Assembly: GCA_034007745.1 (NCBI GenBank)
Contig: JAVEQI010000013.1
Span: 1 to 64,000 of the forward strand
Reading direction: 5' to 3'
Length of the DNA stretch: 64,000 nucleotides
Source of the DNA: Desulforapulum sp034007745
GTDB lineage: Bacteria; Desulfobacterota; Desulfobacteria; Desulfobacterales; Desulfobacteraceae
The notes under the pieces were generated by a model. The model did not search any database. It worked only from the letters and a program-made list of their open reading frames with translations, and was not told the origin of the DNA. Below are positions 24,997 through 33,681 of the stretch, piece by piece. The position numbers and the translations under genes are program-made. The stretch's first letter is position 1; each line of letters opens with the position of its first letter.

Positions 24997-26257
24997 GCCG
25001 GTCACAAACAGCCCTTGCAAATGCAGAACATTTCACCTCCACGGCCCCGGGAATCTGACGGGCAAGGTCATAGGTAACAATTTTTTCCAATATAGTCCGC
25101 TCAAGGGCCCTGGTTATTTTTTCGGCGGCCCTATTCCACCCCAGATACTCTAGCATCATCACCCCGGATAGAATCAATGAACTGGGGTTTACCCGGTCAA
25201 GCCCAGCATACTTTGGAGCGGTTCCGTGGGTCGCCTCAAAAAAGGCAATTCCATCGCCCATGTTAGCCCCGGGAGAAAGGCCAATTCCTCCCACCTGGGC
25301 TGCCAGGGCGTCTGAGACATAGTCCCCGTTAAGGTTGGGGGCTGCGATCACGTCGTACTCATCGGGCCTCAACAGCAGCTGCTGAAACAGGTTGTCTGCA
25401 ATTCTGTCCTTGATAACAATCCTTCCAGGGGGGATGTTTCCGTCAAAACGTTCAAACAGCTCTTCTTCGGTGATGGTTTGATCGGAAAAATGCTCCGCAG
25501 CCACCTCATACCCCCAGCGCTTAAAGGCACCTTCTGTGAACTTCATTATATTTCCCTTGTGCATGAGGGTGACACTGGTACGATTGTTCTGCACGGCAAA
25601 CTCAATGGCCCTTGCAACAAGGCGCCGGGTATTGGACCGGCTCATGGGTTTAACACCAATCCCTGTATCCGGGGCAAGCTCTATCCCCCGTTTGGATAGA
25701 AAATCAATCATCTCCAGGGCATCCTTTGAACCTGCCTCCCACTCGATCCCCCGGTAAAGATCCTCCATGTTTTCCCGGAAAATAACCATGTCGATCAGTT
25801 CCGGCGATTTCACAGGACTTGGGACACCCGGGATATAACGTATGGGTCTTACCCCGCAAAAGAGCTCAAGCTCCTGGCGAAGGGCAACATTGATGCTTCG
25901 CTGCCCCTCGCCCACGGGAGTTGTCAGGGGACCCTTAATGGCGATCCCGTACTTTTTTACCGCATCCAGGGTCGCCTGGGGCAGCCATTGCCTGGAGCGC
26001 TTATAGGACTTTTCACCGGCAAACACCTCGACGAATTGAATCTTTTTTTTATCTCCATAGGCAGCCTCAATCCCGGTTTCCAGAACCATCCTTGCAGCAT
26101 GCCATACATCGGGGCCGATGCCGTCCCCCTCAACAAAGGGAATTACTGGAAAATCAACCGTACCGGGAGCATCTTCGCCTCTTATTGTTCCGCCATTTCC
26201 ATCGCTTGCCTGAACCATGGGCTCCTCCCCGTTGATTTTGCAACTTTTAGGTGTCAT
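24986..26257 (-). CDS. icd: Isocitrate dehydrogenase (NADP-type)
   Basis: Converts isocitrate to 2-oxoglutarate and CO2. The 423-residue protein begins MTPKSCK; a later ATG at 26218 (MVQASDG) has the better GGAGGAG site and may be the true start, while the open frame extends further upstream. The family motifs are present: EGDGIGPDVW, the substrate loop PLTTPVGEGQRSINVALRQ, HKGNIMKFTEG and NGDYVSDALAAQVGG, and GTAPKYAG. It ends the redox-linked operon that includes citrate synthase, giving the oxidative branch from acetyl-CoA to 2-oxoglutarate. Confidence 0.95.
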   Translation of the reverse strand: MTPKSCKINGEEPMVQASDGNGGTIRGEDAPGTVDFPVIPFVEGDGIGPDVWHAARMVLETGIEAAYGDKKKIQFVEVFAGEKSYKRSRQWLPQATLDAVKKYGIAIKGPLTTPVGEGQRSINVALRQELELFCGVRPIRYIPGVPSPVKSPELIDMVIFRENMEDLYRGIEWEAGSKDALEMIDFLSKRGIELAPDTGIGVKPMSRSNTRRLVARAIEFAVQNNRTSVTLMHKGNIMKFTEGAFKRWGYEVAAEHFSDQTITEEELFERFDGNIPPGRIVIKDRIADNLFQQLLLRPDEYDVIAAPNLNGDYVSDALAAQVGGIGLSPGANMGDGIAFFEATHGTAPKYAGLDRVNPSSLILSGVMMLEYLGWNRAAEKITRALERTILEKIVTYDLARQIPGAVEVKCSAFARAVCDRLSR

Positions 26258-26294
26258 TTTCAAAATCCCGTTCCCCCATATCTGAAACCCGGGA

Positions 26295-26930
26295 CTAATC
26301 CTTAAAAACCAGCTTGCCGCCAATAAAACCGGCAACACCGGCAGAGGCGAGCATCACCACGTTCAGCACAATAAAGATCAAGGCTTTGGACGAGAAAATA
26401 ACATCCGGCTGCAAGAGAAACCAGATAACCGAGACCAGGCACAAAACCGTTGTAACAGTTGCGGCAGCGATCTTGATCTGAAACATGGTTGTAAGGGCGC
26501 TGTTATACTTTTTCTGCCACTCAACAACCCCTGCAGCAAGAACCACAGGAAGTGAAAGGAGAACAAACACAAGATTGTAAAATCCCGCCTTTGCCATGGT
26601 TGCGCTGCCCGACAAAAATGCGAGGATAAAAAGTACCGCAACTACGGGCAGTATACCGTTGGGGAAATGAACCGAGACCGGATGAAGGTGGTGCTTGAGC
26701 GTCAAAGACTTTATCAGCTCAAGGCCTTTGGCAGGTTTTTCCACGGCAGCTGCAGAAGAAGAGGCTGAAGCTGGGGGGCTGTCAGATTTGGCTTGATCCG
26801 ATTTGGTTTCATCTGGTGCCGGCTCTATCTCTACAAACCTTGAGGCAGGTACGTTGCAGATGGGACATCTTTCAGGGGGGGCATCTCCCTCGTGAATATA
26901 GTTGCAGACAGTACATCTCCATCGTTTCAT
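26295..26930 (-). CDS. Rubredoxin-like domain fused to DUF2231 membrane domain
   Basis: A 211-residue protein. Residues 1-35 hold a rubredoxin-like iron site (CTVCNYIHEG and CPICNVPAS). After a Ser/Ala/Pro-rich linker, about four membrane helices follow with the DUF2231 start KHHLHPVSVHFPNG. The conserved histidines suggest heme or metal binding in the membrane. It probably moves electrons between soluble carriers and the membrane. It lies between citrate synthase and isocitrate dehydrogenase in one direction. Confidence 0.85.
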   Translation of the reverse strand: MKRWRCTVCNYIHEGDAPPERCPICNVPASRFVEIEPAPDETKSDQAKSDSPPASASSSAAAVEKPAKGLELIKSLTLKHHLHPVSVHFPNGILPVVAVLFILAFLSGSATMAKAGFYNLVFVLLSLPVVLAAGVVEWQKKYNSALTTMFQIKIAAATVTTVLCLVSVIWFLLQPDVIFSSKALIFIVLNVVMLASAGVAGFIGGKLVFKD

Positions 26931-26977
26931 CGACTGATTTTCTCCTTATTAATATGGGTAATAGTATGGGCAGCAGT

Positions 26978-28162
26978 TTATCGCTTTTCCATCTCAACAA
27001 ACGAGCACTCTTCAGGTCCGCAATAGTCTCCCACATAGGCCGCTCCCGGCCGGTAAAGGGCAGGGGCAGGGGCCGCAGTGGCAAACTTTTCCTCGATTAC
27101 ATGGGCGGCCCATCCCGGAACCCTTGCAAGGGCAAACACAGGGGTAAACAGATCCATTGGAATGCCCATGGCATAGAAAAGCGAGGCACTGTAAAAATCC
27201 ACGTTCACAAAGATATCCCTTCCCTTTTTCTCCCTAAACCGTTGTTTCGCAACCTGTTCAAGCCTGGTGGAAAGCTCGAACCACAGGGGCTGGTCCACCA
27301 TTTCACCCATTTTTTTCGCCATGGGTGCTAAAACGGCGGCCCTGGGATCATCCACCTGATACACGGCATGGCCGAGCCCCATGATCTTTTTGCCCGAATC
27401 AAGGGCCTCGTTAACATAGGCGTCTATGTTGTCAACGGTTTTAATAACCTTGAGCATCTCCATGACTCTGACATTGGCGCCTCCATGGAGTTCTCCAGAC
27501 AGGGATCCAACGGCCGCCGACACCGCAGCATAGATGTGGGCACGGGAGGATACCACCTGCCGGGCAGTAAAGGTCGAGGCGTTAAAGGAGTGCTCGGCAT
27601 GGAGCACCAGGGCCGTGTCAAAAAAATCAACGACAGAAGCCTGGGGACGTTTGCCCGTGAGCATGTAGAGAAAATTTTCTGCATGCCCCAGGCTGTTGTC
27701 CGGTTCCACCGCCTCCTGCCCTTTTCTAATGCGATGCCAGGCCGCTATCAATGAAGCTGTTTTGGCCACCAGGGACTCGGCACTTGCAAGGGTGGACTCC
27801 ATCGTGTTTGCTCCTGCATCTGCATCCTCCTGAACCAGAAGAGAAACCCCCGCCTGGAGGACATCCATGGGATTTGCATCCGGTTGAAGGCTCTGTAAAA
27901 CACCCAGAATGGCCGGTGAAAGCCGGCGCTTATTTTTCAACCTTCCGGAAAAAACCTCAAGCTCCTTTTTTTTCGGAAGTCTCTCATGGAGAAGGAGAAA
28001 CACAACCTCTTCAAACGAGGCATTTCGGGCAAGTTCCGTGGCAAGATACCCCCGATAAATCAGCTTGCCGGCCTTAGCGTCCACCTGGCTGATCCTTGTA
28101 CTTGCGACCTCGATCCCCCTCAAACCTGTATTTAATGTGGGTGTGCACTCAAACTCATCCAT
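26978..28162 (-). CDS. Citrate synthase family protein
   Basis: Condenses acetyl-CoA and oxaloacetate, or propionyl-CoA in the methylcitrate version. The 394-residue protein fits the short bacterial type. The active-site histidines and aspartate appear in GELHGGANVRVME, LGHAVYQVDDPRA and NVDFYSASLFYAMGIP. It opens with LRGIEVASTRIS, as in citrate/2-methylcitrate synthases. The choice between citrate and methylcitrate cannot be made by eye, but the link with isocitrate dehydrogenase favours citrate. It lies 14 bp after the ferredoxin:thioredoxin reductase-like gene. Confidence 0.92.
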   Translation of the reverse strand: MDEFECTPTLNTGLRGIEVASTRISQVDAKAGKLIYRGYLATELARNASFEEVVFLLLHERLPKKKELEVFSGRLKNKRRLSPAILGVLQSLQPDANPMDVLQAGVSLLVQEDADAGANTMESTLASAESLVAKTASLIAAWHRIRKGQEAVEPDNSLGHAENFLYMLTGKRPQASVVDFFDTALVLHAEHSFNASTFTARQVVSSRAHIYAAVSAAVGSLSGELHGGANVRVMEMLKVIKTVDNIDAYVNEALDSGKKIMGLGHAVYQVDDPRAAVLAPMAKKMGEMVDQPLWFELSTRLEQVAKQRFREKKGRDIFVNVDFYSASLFYAMGIPMDLFTPVFALARVPGWAAHVIEEKFATAAPAPALYRPGAAYVGDYCGPEECSFVEMEKR

Positions 28163-28176
28163 TATTGATCTCCCTG

Positions 28177-28506
28177 TTAAGCCATTTTATCCGGATCCCT
28201 GCGTTCAGGCACATATTTGGGCTCTATCTCGCCTTGATTATATGCCTTGGACACATAAAGACCGCAATAGCAGGAACCATACTCAGCAACATCAGGTTCC
28301 CGATAATCGCAGGGGCAGAAAATGTCTCGGTCTTTTTCCCGGTCTCCTGAGGCAAGCCTGCACGGGCAAGCCATGTATCCATAGGTTTCCTTGTTCTGGA
28401 GAAGGGCCTCGAGGAGTTCATACACGAGGCTCTTGTCCTGGTTAAAGAAATAACCCCTGGGTTCGTGTATCTTTTTAAGATTTTCGTATAGATCCTTAAT
28501 CTCCAT
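28177..28506 (-). CDS. Ferredoxin:thioredoxin reductase catalytic-type protein
   Basis: A 109-residue protein with the FTR beta-type CPC, CPC and CYC pattern (MACPCRLASG, IFCPCDYREPD, GSCYCGLYVS), which builds the 4Fe-4S cluster next to a redox-active disulfide. It reduces thioredoxin or glutaredoxin with electrons from ferredoxin. The glutaredoxin gene overlaps it by 11 bp upstream and is the natural partner. The usual variable subunit is absent, as in many anaerobes. Confidence 0.9.
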   Translation of the reverse strand: MEIKDLYENLKKIHEPRGYFFNQDKSLVYELLEALLQNKETYGYMACPCRLASGDREKDRDIFCPCDYREPDVAEYGSCYCGLYVSKAYNQGEIEPKYVPERRDPDKMA

Positions 28507-28765
28507 CCTTTATTCCCAGAGCCTCCCTGATTTTATCCTCTTTGAATCCCACAATAACGGTGTCCCCGATTTTAATGGTGGGAAACGAACATCGAGGGTT
28601 CAACTCTTTGACGTCTGCGATAATCGCCTTTCTGTCCTCGCCTGTAAGCTTATCCACGTTCACAAACTCGTAGCTGACATTGCACTCATCAAGAAATCGT
28701 TTGGCAGCCTTGCAATGACTACATGTGCTCAACGCATACAGTTTTGTCTTGTCATGTTCCATCAT
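28496..28765 (-). CDS. Glutaredoxin-like protein
   Basis: An 89-residue thioredoxin-fold protein of glutaredoxin size. The redox motif is CSHC in LSTCSHCKAAKRFLDE, with the cis-proline segment CSFPTIKIGD and a VIVGFKEDKI tail. It overlaps both the downstream FTR gene (11 bp) and the upstream zinc-ribbon gene (4 bp), so the three are translationally coupled. It is probably reduced by the FTR-like enzyme. Confidence 0.9.
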   Translation of the reverse strand: MMEHDKTKLYALSTCSHCKAAKRFLDECNVSYEFVNVDKLTGEDRKAIIADVKELNPRCSFPTIKIGDTVIVGFKEDKIREALGIKDGD

Positions 28766-28968
28766 AGATCCTTTGCTCTACATTCCTTGTCCCACTCAGG
28801 GCATGCCTCTTCCATCGGCGTTTTGTAGTGTTCCAGACACTCGGTGCACTCCATCTCCACATTGGGAACATCGCCGAACCTCTCCTTTATCTCTTCCGGG
28901 CTAAGGTTTGAAACTGCGCTGCAGCCGCACTGGGGACAGGATGTCTTGATTCTGTATTTTTTGCTCAT
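28762..28968 (-). CDS. Small zinc-ribbon protein
   Basis: A 68-residue protein with CPQCGC near the N-terminus and CTECLEHY in the middle, two pairs that could hold zinc, plus two C-terminal cysteines. AGGAGATTGTT precedes the ATG. It is the first gene of the redox-citrate operon. Its 5' part is repeated artificially beyond the N gap. Confidence 0.8.
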   Translation of the reverse strand: MSKKYRIKTSCPQCGCSAVSNLSPEEIKERFGDVPNVEMECTECLEHYKTPMEEACPEWDKECRAKDL

Positions 28969-29227
28969 AACAATCTCCTCTATTTTTAACTTTTAACAAT
29001 NNNNNNNNNNNNNNNNNNNNNNNNNNNNNNNNNNNNNNNNNNNNNNNNNNNNNNNNNNNNNNNNNNNNNNNNNNNNNNNNNNNNNNNNNNNNNNNNNNNN
29101 CCGAACCTCTCCTTTATCTCTTCCGGGCTAAGGTTTGAAACTGCGCTGCAGCCGCACTGGGGACAGGATGTCTTGATTCTGTATTTTTTGCTCATAACAA
29201 TCTCCTCTATTTTTAACTTTTAACAAT
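28874..29227. other. Assembly gap flanked by identical 127-bp ends
   Basis: Bases 28874-29000 and 29101-29227 are identical, with 100 Ns between. A 127-bp exact overlap of two contig ends is the largest k-mer size of common de Bruijn assemblers, so the contigs probably join directly and the Ns plus one copy should be removed. The truncated gene start at 29195 is not a second gene. Confidence 0.9.
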
Positions 29228-29228
29228 A

Positions 29229-29318
29229 CAAGGCGTTAGGATTGCAGATTAAATTAAGGCAAACCAAAGTTCGACGCTATTTCTGCTCGTCTTAATTTAA
29301 TCTGCAATCCTAACGCCA
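29229..29318. mobile_element. AT-rich palindromic element, copy 2
   Basis: GGCGTTAGGATTGCAGATTA and its exact complement close the ends, with AAGTTCGACGCTATTTCTGC in the centre. The ~27-bp arms are perfect. It is shorter than copy 1 at 23950-24125. Confidence 0.75.
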
Positions 29319-29524
29319 ACCATAAACGATTAAATCTGATTCGTGCTCTTTCAATACAACACCACATTTTAAACAAAATGAAAATACTTTTGTATTCCAG
29401 ATAAAAAAATTATACAATTTCCGTACCATTAATTTGCGTAATCTGCTGCACTACTGACAATAAACATCGAAACTCTGTACGAGTGGAAAAAACCGCCTGT
29501 TTTATCCTAATGGAGGGAAAACTA

Positions 29525-30682
29525 ATGACAGACTGGTACTGCACACTGTGCGACACAAACAGCAATCTCCCTGAAAAACCCGACACCTGCCCCAATTGCG
29601 GAGCCGACGAAATCATGATCTTAGACCCAGATCAGGGGATTCCAGCCACCCCCGAGGATGTCAGGGACATTGCCAGAAAACGTCTCAAGGGCATATGCGC
29701 AGCCTATCCGGCCTGTGACGGCAACTTTGATAAGATATGCCAGAAGGAGGCCTATGGCAAGCCCATCGGTTTTGGCGGGGCAGGCCAGGGAGCAGGCTTC
29801 CGGGCCAACGCCCTTGCCCTTTTAAATATCCGGTTCAAGACCCGGGTTGTTGGCGAACATGCAGAACCTGAAACCCGGACAAGTTTTCTTGGCATCAATC
29901 TCGATTTTCCCGTAATGCCGGCATCCACAGCCGGTATTGAGCGGTACAACAACGTGGTCAGGGAGGTGGATTTCTGCCGGGCAGTGGTAAGGGGAGCAAG
30001 CCAGGCAGGCACCATTGGCTGGCGGGGCGACACCTGGTTTTACACCCCAGAAGAGAACCCAGCCCTCCAGGCCCTTAAACAGGAAAAGGGGTATGGTATT
30101 CCCATTTTCAAACCAAGGGCCCAGGATGTGCTCAAACGACTGATCTCCATGGCCGAAGAAACGGGCTGCCCTGCGGTTGGCATCGACCTTGACGGATGCG
30201 GCTCCACAATCATGGCAAAACACGGCCAGCCAGTATTCAGGAAAAGCGCTGCCGAAATAAGAGAACTTGTTGAATTTTCGTCCCTGCCGTTTATTGCCAA
30301 GGGAATCATGGATCCAGATGATGCCGAAGGATGCGCCGAAGCGGGGGTAAAAGTGGTTTCCGTGTCCAACCACGGGGGAAGGGTCCTTGACTCGGTTCCG
30401 GGTACGGCAGAGGTGCTGCCCCTCATCGTTGACCGCCTGGACAAACGAGTCCTGATCACGGCCGACGGAGGAGTCAGGACAGGGTATGACGTGTTAAAGA
30501 TGCTTGCCCTGGGGGCAGATGCGGTTCTCCTGGGAAGGGACATCATCCGGGCCGCTGTGGGCGGAGGAAGCCTTGGGGTAAAAATCCATCTTGACCACAT
30601 CCACAAAATACTCAAGAAAGCCCTTTTCATGACAGGCCTTAAAAACGTAAAAGACGCCGATGGCAAAATCCTGTTCCCCTAG
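29525..30682 (+). CDS. FMN-dependent alpha-hydroxy-acid dehydrogenase with rubredoxin-like head
   Basis: A 385-residue protein. The first ~45 residues are rubredoxin-like (YCTLCDTNSN and CPNCGADEI). The rest is the glycolate/lactate-oxidase TIM barrel: GIDLDGCGSTIM, VSNHGGRVLDSVPGT with the catalytic histidine, and ADGGVRTGYDVLKMLALGA. The fused iron site could pass electrons from FMN to ferredoxin or another carrier instead of oxygen. The start is the ATG with GGAGGG upstream; an earlier in-frame ATG at 29483 lacks a site. The neighbouring Fe-S assembly genes follow with ~100 bp spacing. Confidence 0.88.
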   Translation: MTDWYCTLCDTNSNLPEKPDTCPNCGADEIMILDPDQGIPATPEDVRDIARKRLKGICAAYPACDGNFDKICQKEAYGKPIGFGGAGQGAGFRANALALLNIRFKTRVVGEHAEPETRTSFLGINLDFPVMPASTAGIERYNNVVREVDFCRAVVRGASQAGTIGWRGDTWFYTPEENPALQALKQEKGYGIPIFKPRAQDVLKRLISMAEETGCPAVGIDLDGCGSTIMAKHGQPVFRKSAAEIRELVEFSSLPFIAKGIMDPDDAEGCAEAGVKVVSVSNHGGRVLDSVPGTAEVLPLIVDRLDKRVLITADGGVRTGYDVLKMLALGADAVLLGRDIIRAAVGGGSLGVKIHLDHIHKILKKALFMTGLKNVKDADGKILFP

Positions 30683-30698
30683 GGGCTGCCCCCTGCCA

Positions 30699-30726
30699 TT
30701 GACAATCTGTCACAATGTGGTATTTT
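30699..30726 (+). promoter_or_regulatory. Candidate sigma-70 promoter for the nifU-nifS-like genes
   Basis: TTGACA at 30699-30704 is followed by a 16-bp spacer and TATTTT at 30721-30726, 54 bp before the ATG of the scaffold gene. Confidence 0.55.
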
Positions 30727-30779
30727 TATTTTTATGATGCACCAACGAAGGGGCCAAACAAAAATTTAAGGAGTTAACC

Positions 30780-31343
30780 ATGTGGGAATATACGGATAAG
30801 GTAAAGGATCATTTTTTAAACCCAAGAAACGTTGGGGCAATGGAAAACCCGGATGCAGTTGGAGAGACAGGGTCTCTTTCCTGCGGAGACGCCCTGAAAC
30901 TGTTCCTGAAGATAAACAAGAATGACAGAATAACCGACGCAAGCTTCATGACCTTTGGATGTGCCAGTGCCGTTGCCTCCTCATCGGCCCTAACCGAGAT
31001 GGTGAAAGGGATCACCCTGGATGATGCTTTGAAGATAACCAACGACGACATCGCAGACTACCTTGACGGGCTTCCCAAGGCTAAGATGCACTGCTCAGTC
31101 ATGGGCCAGGATGCCCTGAGAAAGGCCATTAACAACTACAGGGGCATTCAGATAATGGAGAAGCCGGGCAATGTTGTTTGCGAATGTTTTGGTGTCACAG
31201 ACATTGAGATCATCAACGCAGTAAAGGCAAACCACCTGGAATCGGCCGAAGACGTCACAGGTTACCTAAAGGCCGGCGGCGGCTGCGGGAACTGCCTGGA
31301 AAGAATTGAAGAAATTGTTGAAGCGGCAAAAGCTGAGGCATGA
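30780..31343 (+). CDS. NifU-like Fe-S cluster scaffold with [2Fe-2S] domain
   Basis: A 187-residue scaffold protein. Residues 1-125 are the IscU/NifU-N domain with the three cluster cysteines (SCGDALK, FGCASAVA, MHCSVMG). Residues ~143-187 are a bacterioferritin-associated-ferredoxin-type [2Fe-2S] domain (CECFGVTD, GGGCGNC). The C-terminal NFU domain of nitrogen-fixation NifU is missing, giving a short form. It builds clusters with sulfur from the cysteine desulfurase encoded next. TTAAGGAG precedes the ATG. Confidence 0.92.
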   Translation: MWEYTDKVKDHFLNPRNVGAMENPDAVGETGSLSCGDALKLFLKINKNDRITDASFMTFGCASAVASSSALTEMVKGITLDDALKITNDDIADYLDGLPKAKMHCSVMGQDALRKAINNYRGIQIMEKPGNVVCECFGVTDIEIINAVKANHLESAEDVTGYLKAGGGCGNCLERIEEIVEAAKAEA

Positions 31344-31363
31344 AAAACCAGGGGAGGAACGGG

Positions 31364-32527
31364 ATGAACATCGTATACACGGACAACAATGCCACCACAA
31401 GGGTTGCACCAGAGGTGCTTGAAGAGATGCTGCCCTACTTGAGCGAATACTACGGCAATCCCTCCAGCATGCACTCGTTTGGCGGGAATGTGGGTAGAAA
31501 AATTACCGAGGCCAGGGCAAAGGTGGCCGATCTCATCAACGCAGATCCAGATGAAATCGTCTTTACAAGCTGCGGAACTGAGAGCGACAATGCAGCCATC
31601 CACGCAGCCCTTGAGGCCAATCCCGAAAAGCGTCATATCGTCACCTCAAACGTGGAGCACCCGGCAGTAAAGAACACCCTTGAACGCCTTGCAAAAAAAG
31701 GATACACCGTCACCTTTGTTCCGGTTGACACAAAAGGAAGACTTGACATAGACCTTTTATATAAAAGCATGTCAGAGAATACGGCCCTAGTTACACTGAT
31801 GTGGGCTAACAACGAGACAGGCGTCATCTTTCCCATCAAAGAAATTGCAAAAAAGGCAAACGAACGGGGAATTCTCTTGCACACGGACGCTGTCCAGGCA
31901 GCGGGCAAGATTCCCATTGATGTCAAAGATTCAGGCGTTGATATGCTCTCCCTTTCCGGTCATAAAATCCATGCACCCAAGGGAGTTGGGGTCCTTTACG
32001 TCAAAAAGGGATTGAAATTTACCTCCTTCATGACCGGAGGTCACCAGGAAAAAGGACGAAGGGGAGGCACGGAAAACACGGCATCGATCATCGGCCTTGG
32101 CAGGGCGTGCGAGCTTGCAAAAGACCACCTCGGAGAAATGGATAAACGGGTCAGGCAGATGAGAGACTATCTTGAACGACAACTTCTTGAAAAGATCCCC
32201 TCATCCTCGATCAACGGAGGAATAAAAGACCGTCTGCCCAACACCCTGAGCATCGGGTTTGACGCCGTGGAAGGCGAATCCATTCTCCTTCTCATGGACC
32301 AGGCGGGAATCTGCGCCTCATCTGGATCTGCCTGCACCTCGGGCTCCCTTGACCCCTCCCACGTGCTGATGGCCATGAAGGTTCCCTTTGAATCGGCCCA
32401 CGGCACTATTCGTTTTTCCCTATCTATCTACAATACCATGGAGGAGATGGACCATATCGGAACCGTGCTGCCCCAGGTTATCAAACGCCTCAGGGATATG
32501 TCACCCTTCTGGAAAAATAAAGACTGA
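31364..32527 (+). CDS. NifS/IscS-type cysteine desulfurase
   Basis: A 387-residue PLP enzyme that releases sulfur from cysteine. The start MNIVYTDNNATT has GGGGAGGAA at good spacing; an in-frame ATG 24 bp earlier overlaps the previous stop. The PLP lysine lies in SLSGHKIHAPKG, and the persulfide cysteine loop is CASSGSACTSG. The first residues and the GGTENT motif fit the NifS group. It lies 20 bp after the scaffold gene and before a DMT transporter. Confidence 0.95.
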   Translation: MNIVYTDNNATTRVAPEVLEEMLPYLSEYYGNPSSMHSFGGNVGRKITEARAKVADLINADPDEIVFTSCGTESDNAAIHAALEANPEKRHIVTSNVEHPAVKNTLERLAKKGYTVTFVPVDTKGRLDIDLLYKSMSENTALVTLMWANNETGVIFPIKEIAKKANERGILLHTDAVQAAGKIPIDVKDSGVDMLSLSGHKIHAPKGVGVLYVKKGLKFTSFMTGGHQEKGRRGGTENTASIIGLGRACELAKDHLGEMDKRVRQMRDYLERQLLEKIPSSSINGGIKDRLPNTLSIGFDAVEGESILLLMDQAGICASSGSACTSGSLDPSHVLMAMKVPFESAHGTIRFSLSIYNTMEEMDHIGTVLPQVIKRLRDMSPFWKNKD

Positions 32528-32585
32528 TACACCACCGTCCAGGGGCTTGACAATACCCCCCTGGTCAGGTTATGACCCCGGATCT

Positions 32586-33461
32586 ATGCAGCCAAAAATT
32601 ATCCAGCCTGTAACGGCACTGATCCTGGGTGCCGTTCTCATCAGTTTTTCGAGCGTGTTTGTCCGGGCGGCCCAGGTGCCGTCTTCGGTGTCTGCCTTTT
32701 ACCGGGTGGCCTTTGGTTCAGTTTTCCTTATATTAGCATGTGTGATTAAAAAGGAATTTAAACCACGAAGCCTTAAAAACAACCTCCTCGCGGTTTTGTG
32801 CGGTCTTGTGTTTGCCATGGACCTCCTGGCCTGGCATTTGAGCATCCATTATATAGGACCTGGGGTTGCCACCATCCTTGCCAACTGTCAGGTGTTTGTC
32901 CTGACCCTTGCTGGTTTTTTTCTGTTCAAGGAAAAAATAAGGTGGATCTTTGTGATCTCCCTGCCCATGGCTTTTTTCGGGCTCTTTCTCATCGTGGGTG
33001 TTGACATGGATCGCTTAACCCCTAACCAGATTATGGGGGTTTGGTTCGGCCTGGCCACTGCTTTTTTTTACAGCATCTTCCTGCTTTTATTAAGACGCAT
33101 CCAATCGGACAAAGATGACTTCTCGCTTTTTTACTATCTCATGGTGGTGTCGGTTGTCACATCACTTTTCCTGGGTGGTAAAATCCATCTAAGCGGCGAA
33201 TCATTTGCAATTCCCAATCTGCCAAGCCTGACCTGGCTTGTCTGCCTCGGGCTCTTCAATCAGACAATTGCGTGGGTGATGATCTCCAATGCCCTGCCCA
33301 GGGTAAATGCGTCCTACGCCGGTCTAATCCTGCTCCTCCAACCAACCCTTTCATTTGTGTGGGATGTAATCTTCTTTGCCCGCCCCACCGGGGTTGCCGG
33401 ATGGATCGGGGCAGCTATTGTCGTATTGGCCATCTATTTTGGTGTGACCGGAAAAAAATGA
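32586..33461 (+). CDS. DMT/EamA-family transporter
   Basis: A 291-residue protein with about ten membrane helices and the two EamA repeats (GAVLISFSSVFVRAA, GVWFGLATAFFYSIFL). The start MQPKII is chosen because the upstream part of the open frame overlaps nifS and has no hydrophobic character. Substrate unknown; family members export metabolites. It follows nifS by 58 bp. Confidence 0.87.
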   Translation: MQPKIIQPVTALILGAVLISFSSVFVRAAQVPSSVSAFYRVAFGSVFLILACVIKKEFKPRSLKNNLLAVLCGLVFAMDLLAWHLSIHYIGPGVATILANCQVFVLTLAGFFLFKEKIRWIFVISLPMAFFGLFLIVGVDMDRLTPNQIMGVWFGLATAFFYSIFLLLLRRIQSDKDDFSLFYYLMVVSVVTSLFLGGKIHLSGESFAIPNLPSLTWLVCLGLFNQTIAWVMISNALPRVNASYAGLILLLQPTLSFVWDVIFFARPTGVAGWIGAAIVVLAIYFGVTGKK

Positions 33462-33681
33462 TACCGTGTCAGCATAGTTTACAAGGTGTAAAGTAAAGGC
33501 CCGCTCCGGGGCCGAACGGATAATTTTATTCTCTTAAAAACAGGGACTTGCCCTGATAAAGCAGCTAACAAACCGCCGTAGAAAGGGACGAACATGGCAT
33601 ATGGCCTAGAGACGAGCCAACGGGCATGTTTTTTGCTCAAATCATGGAAAAAGACTTTTATGACCAACCTGGAAAGCAGAC

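Noticed and set aside
28986..29195. A second copy of the small zinc-ribbon gene beyond the N gap
   Set aside because: It is the same 127-bp contig end repeated; its translation runs into Ns and it has no independent support.
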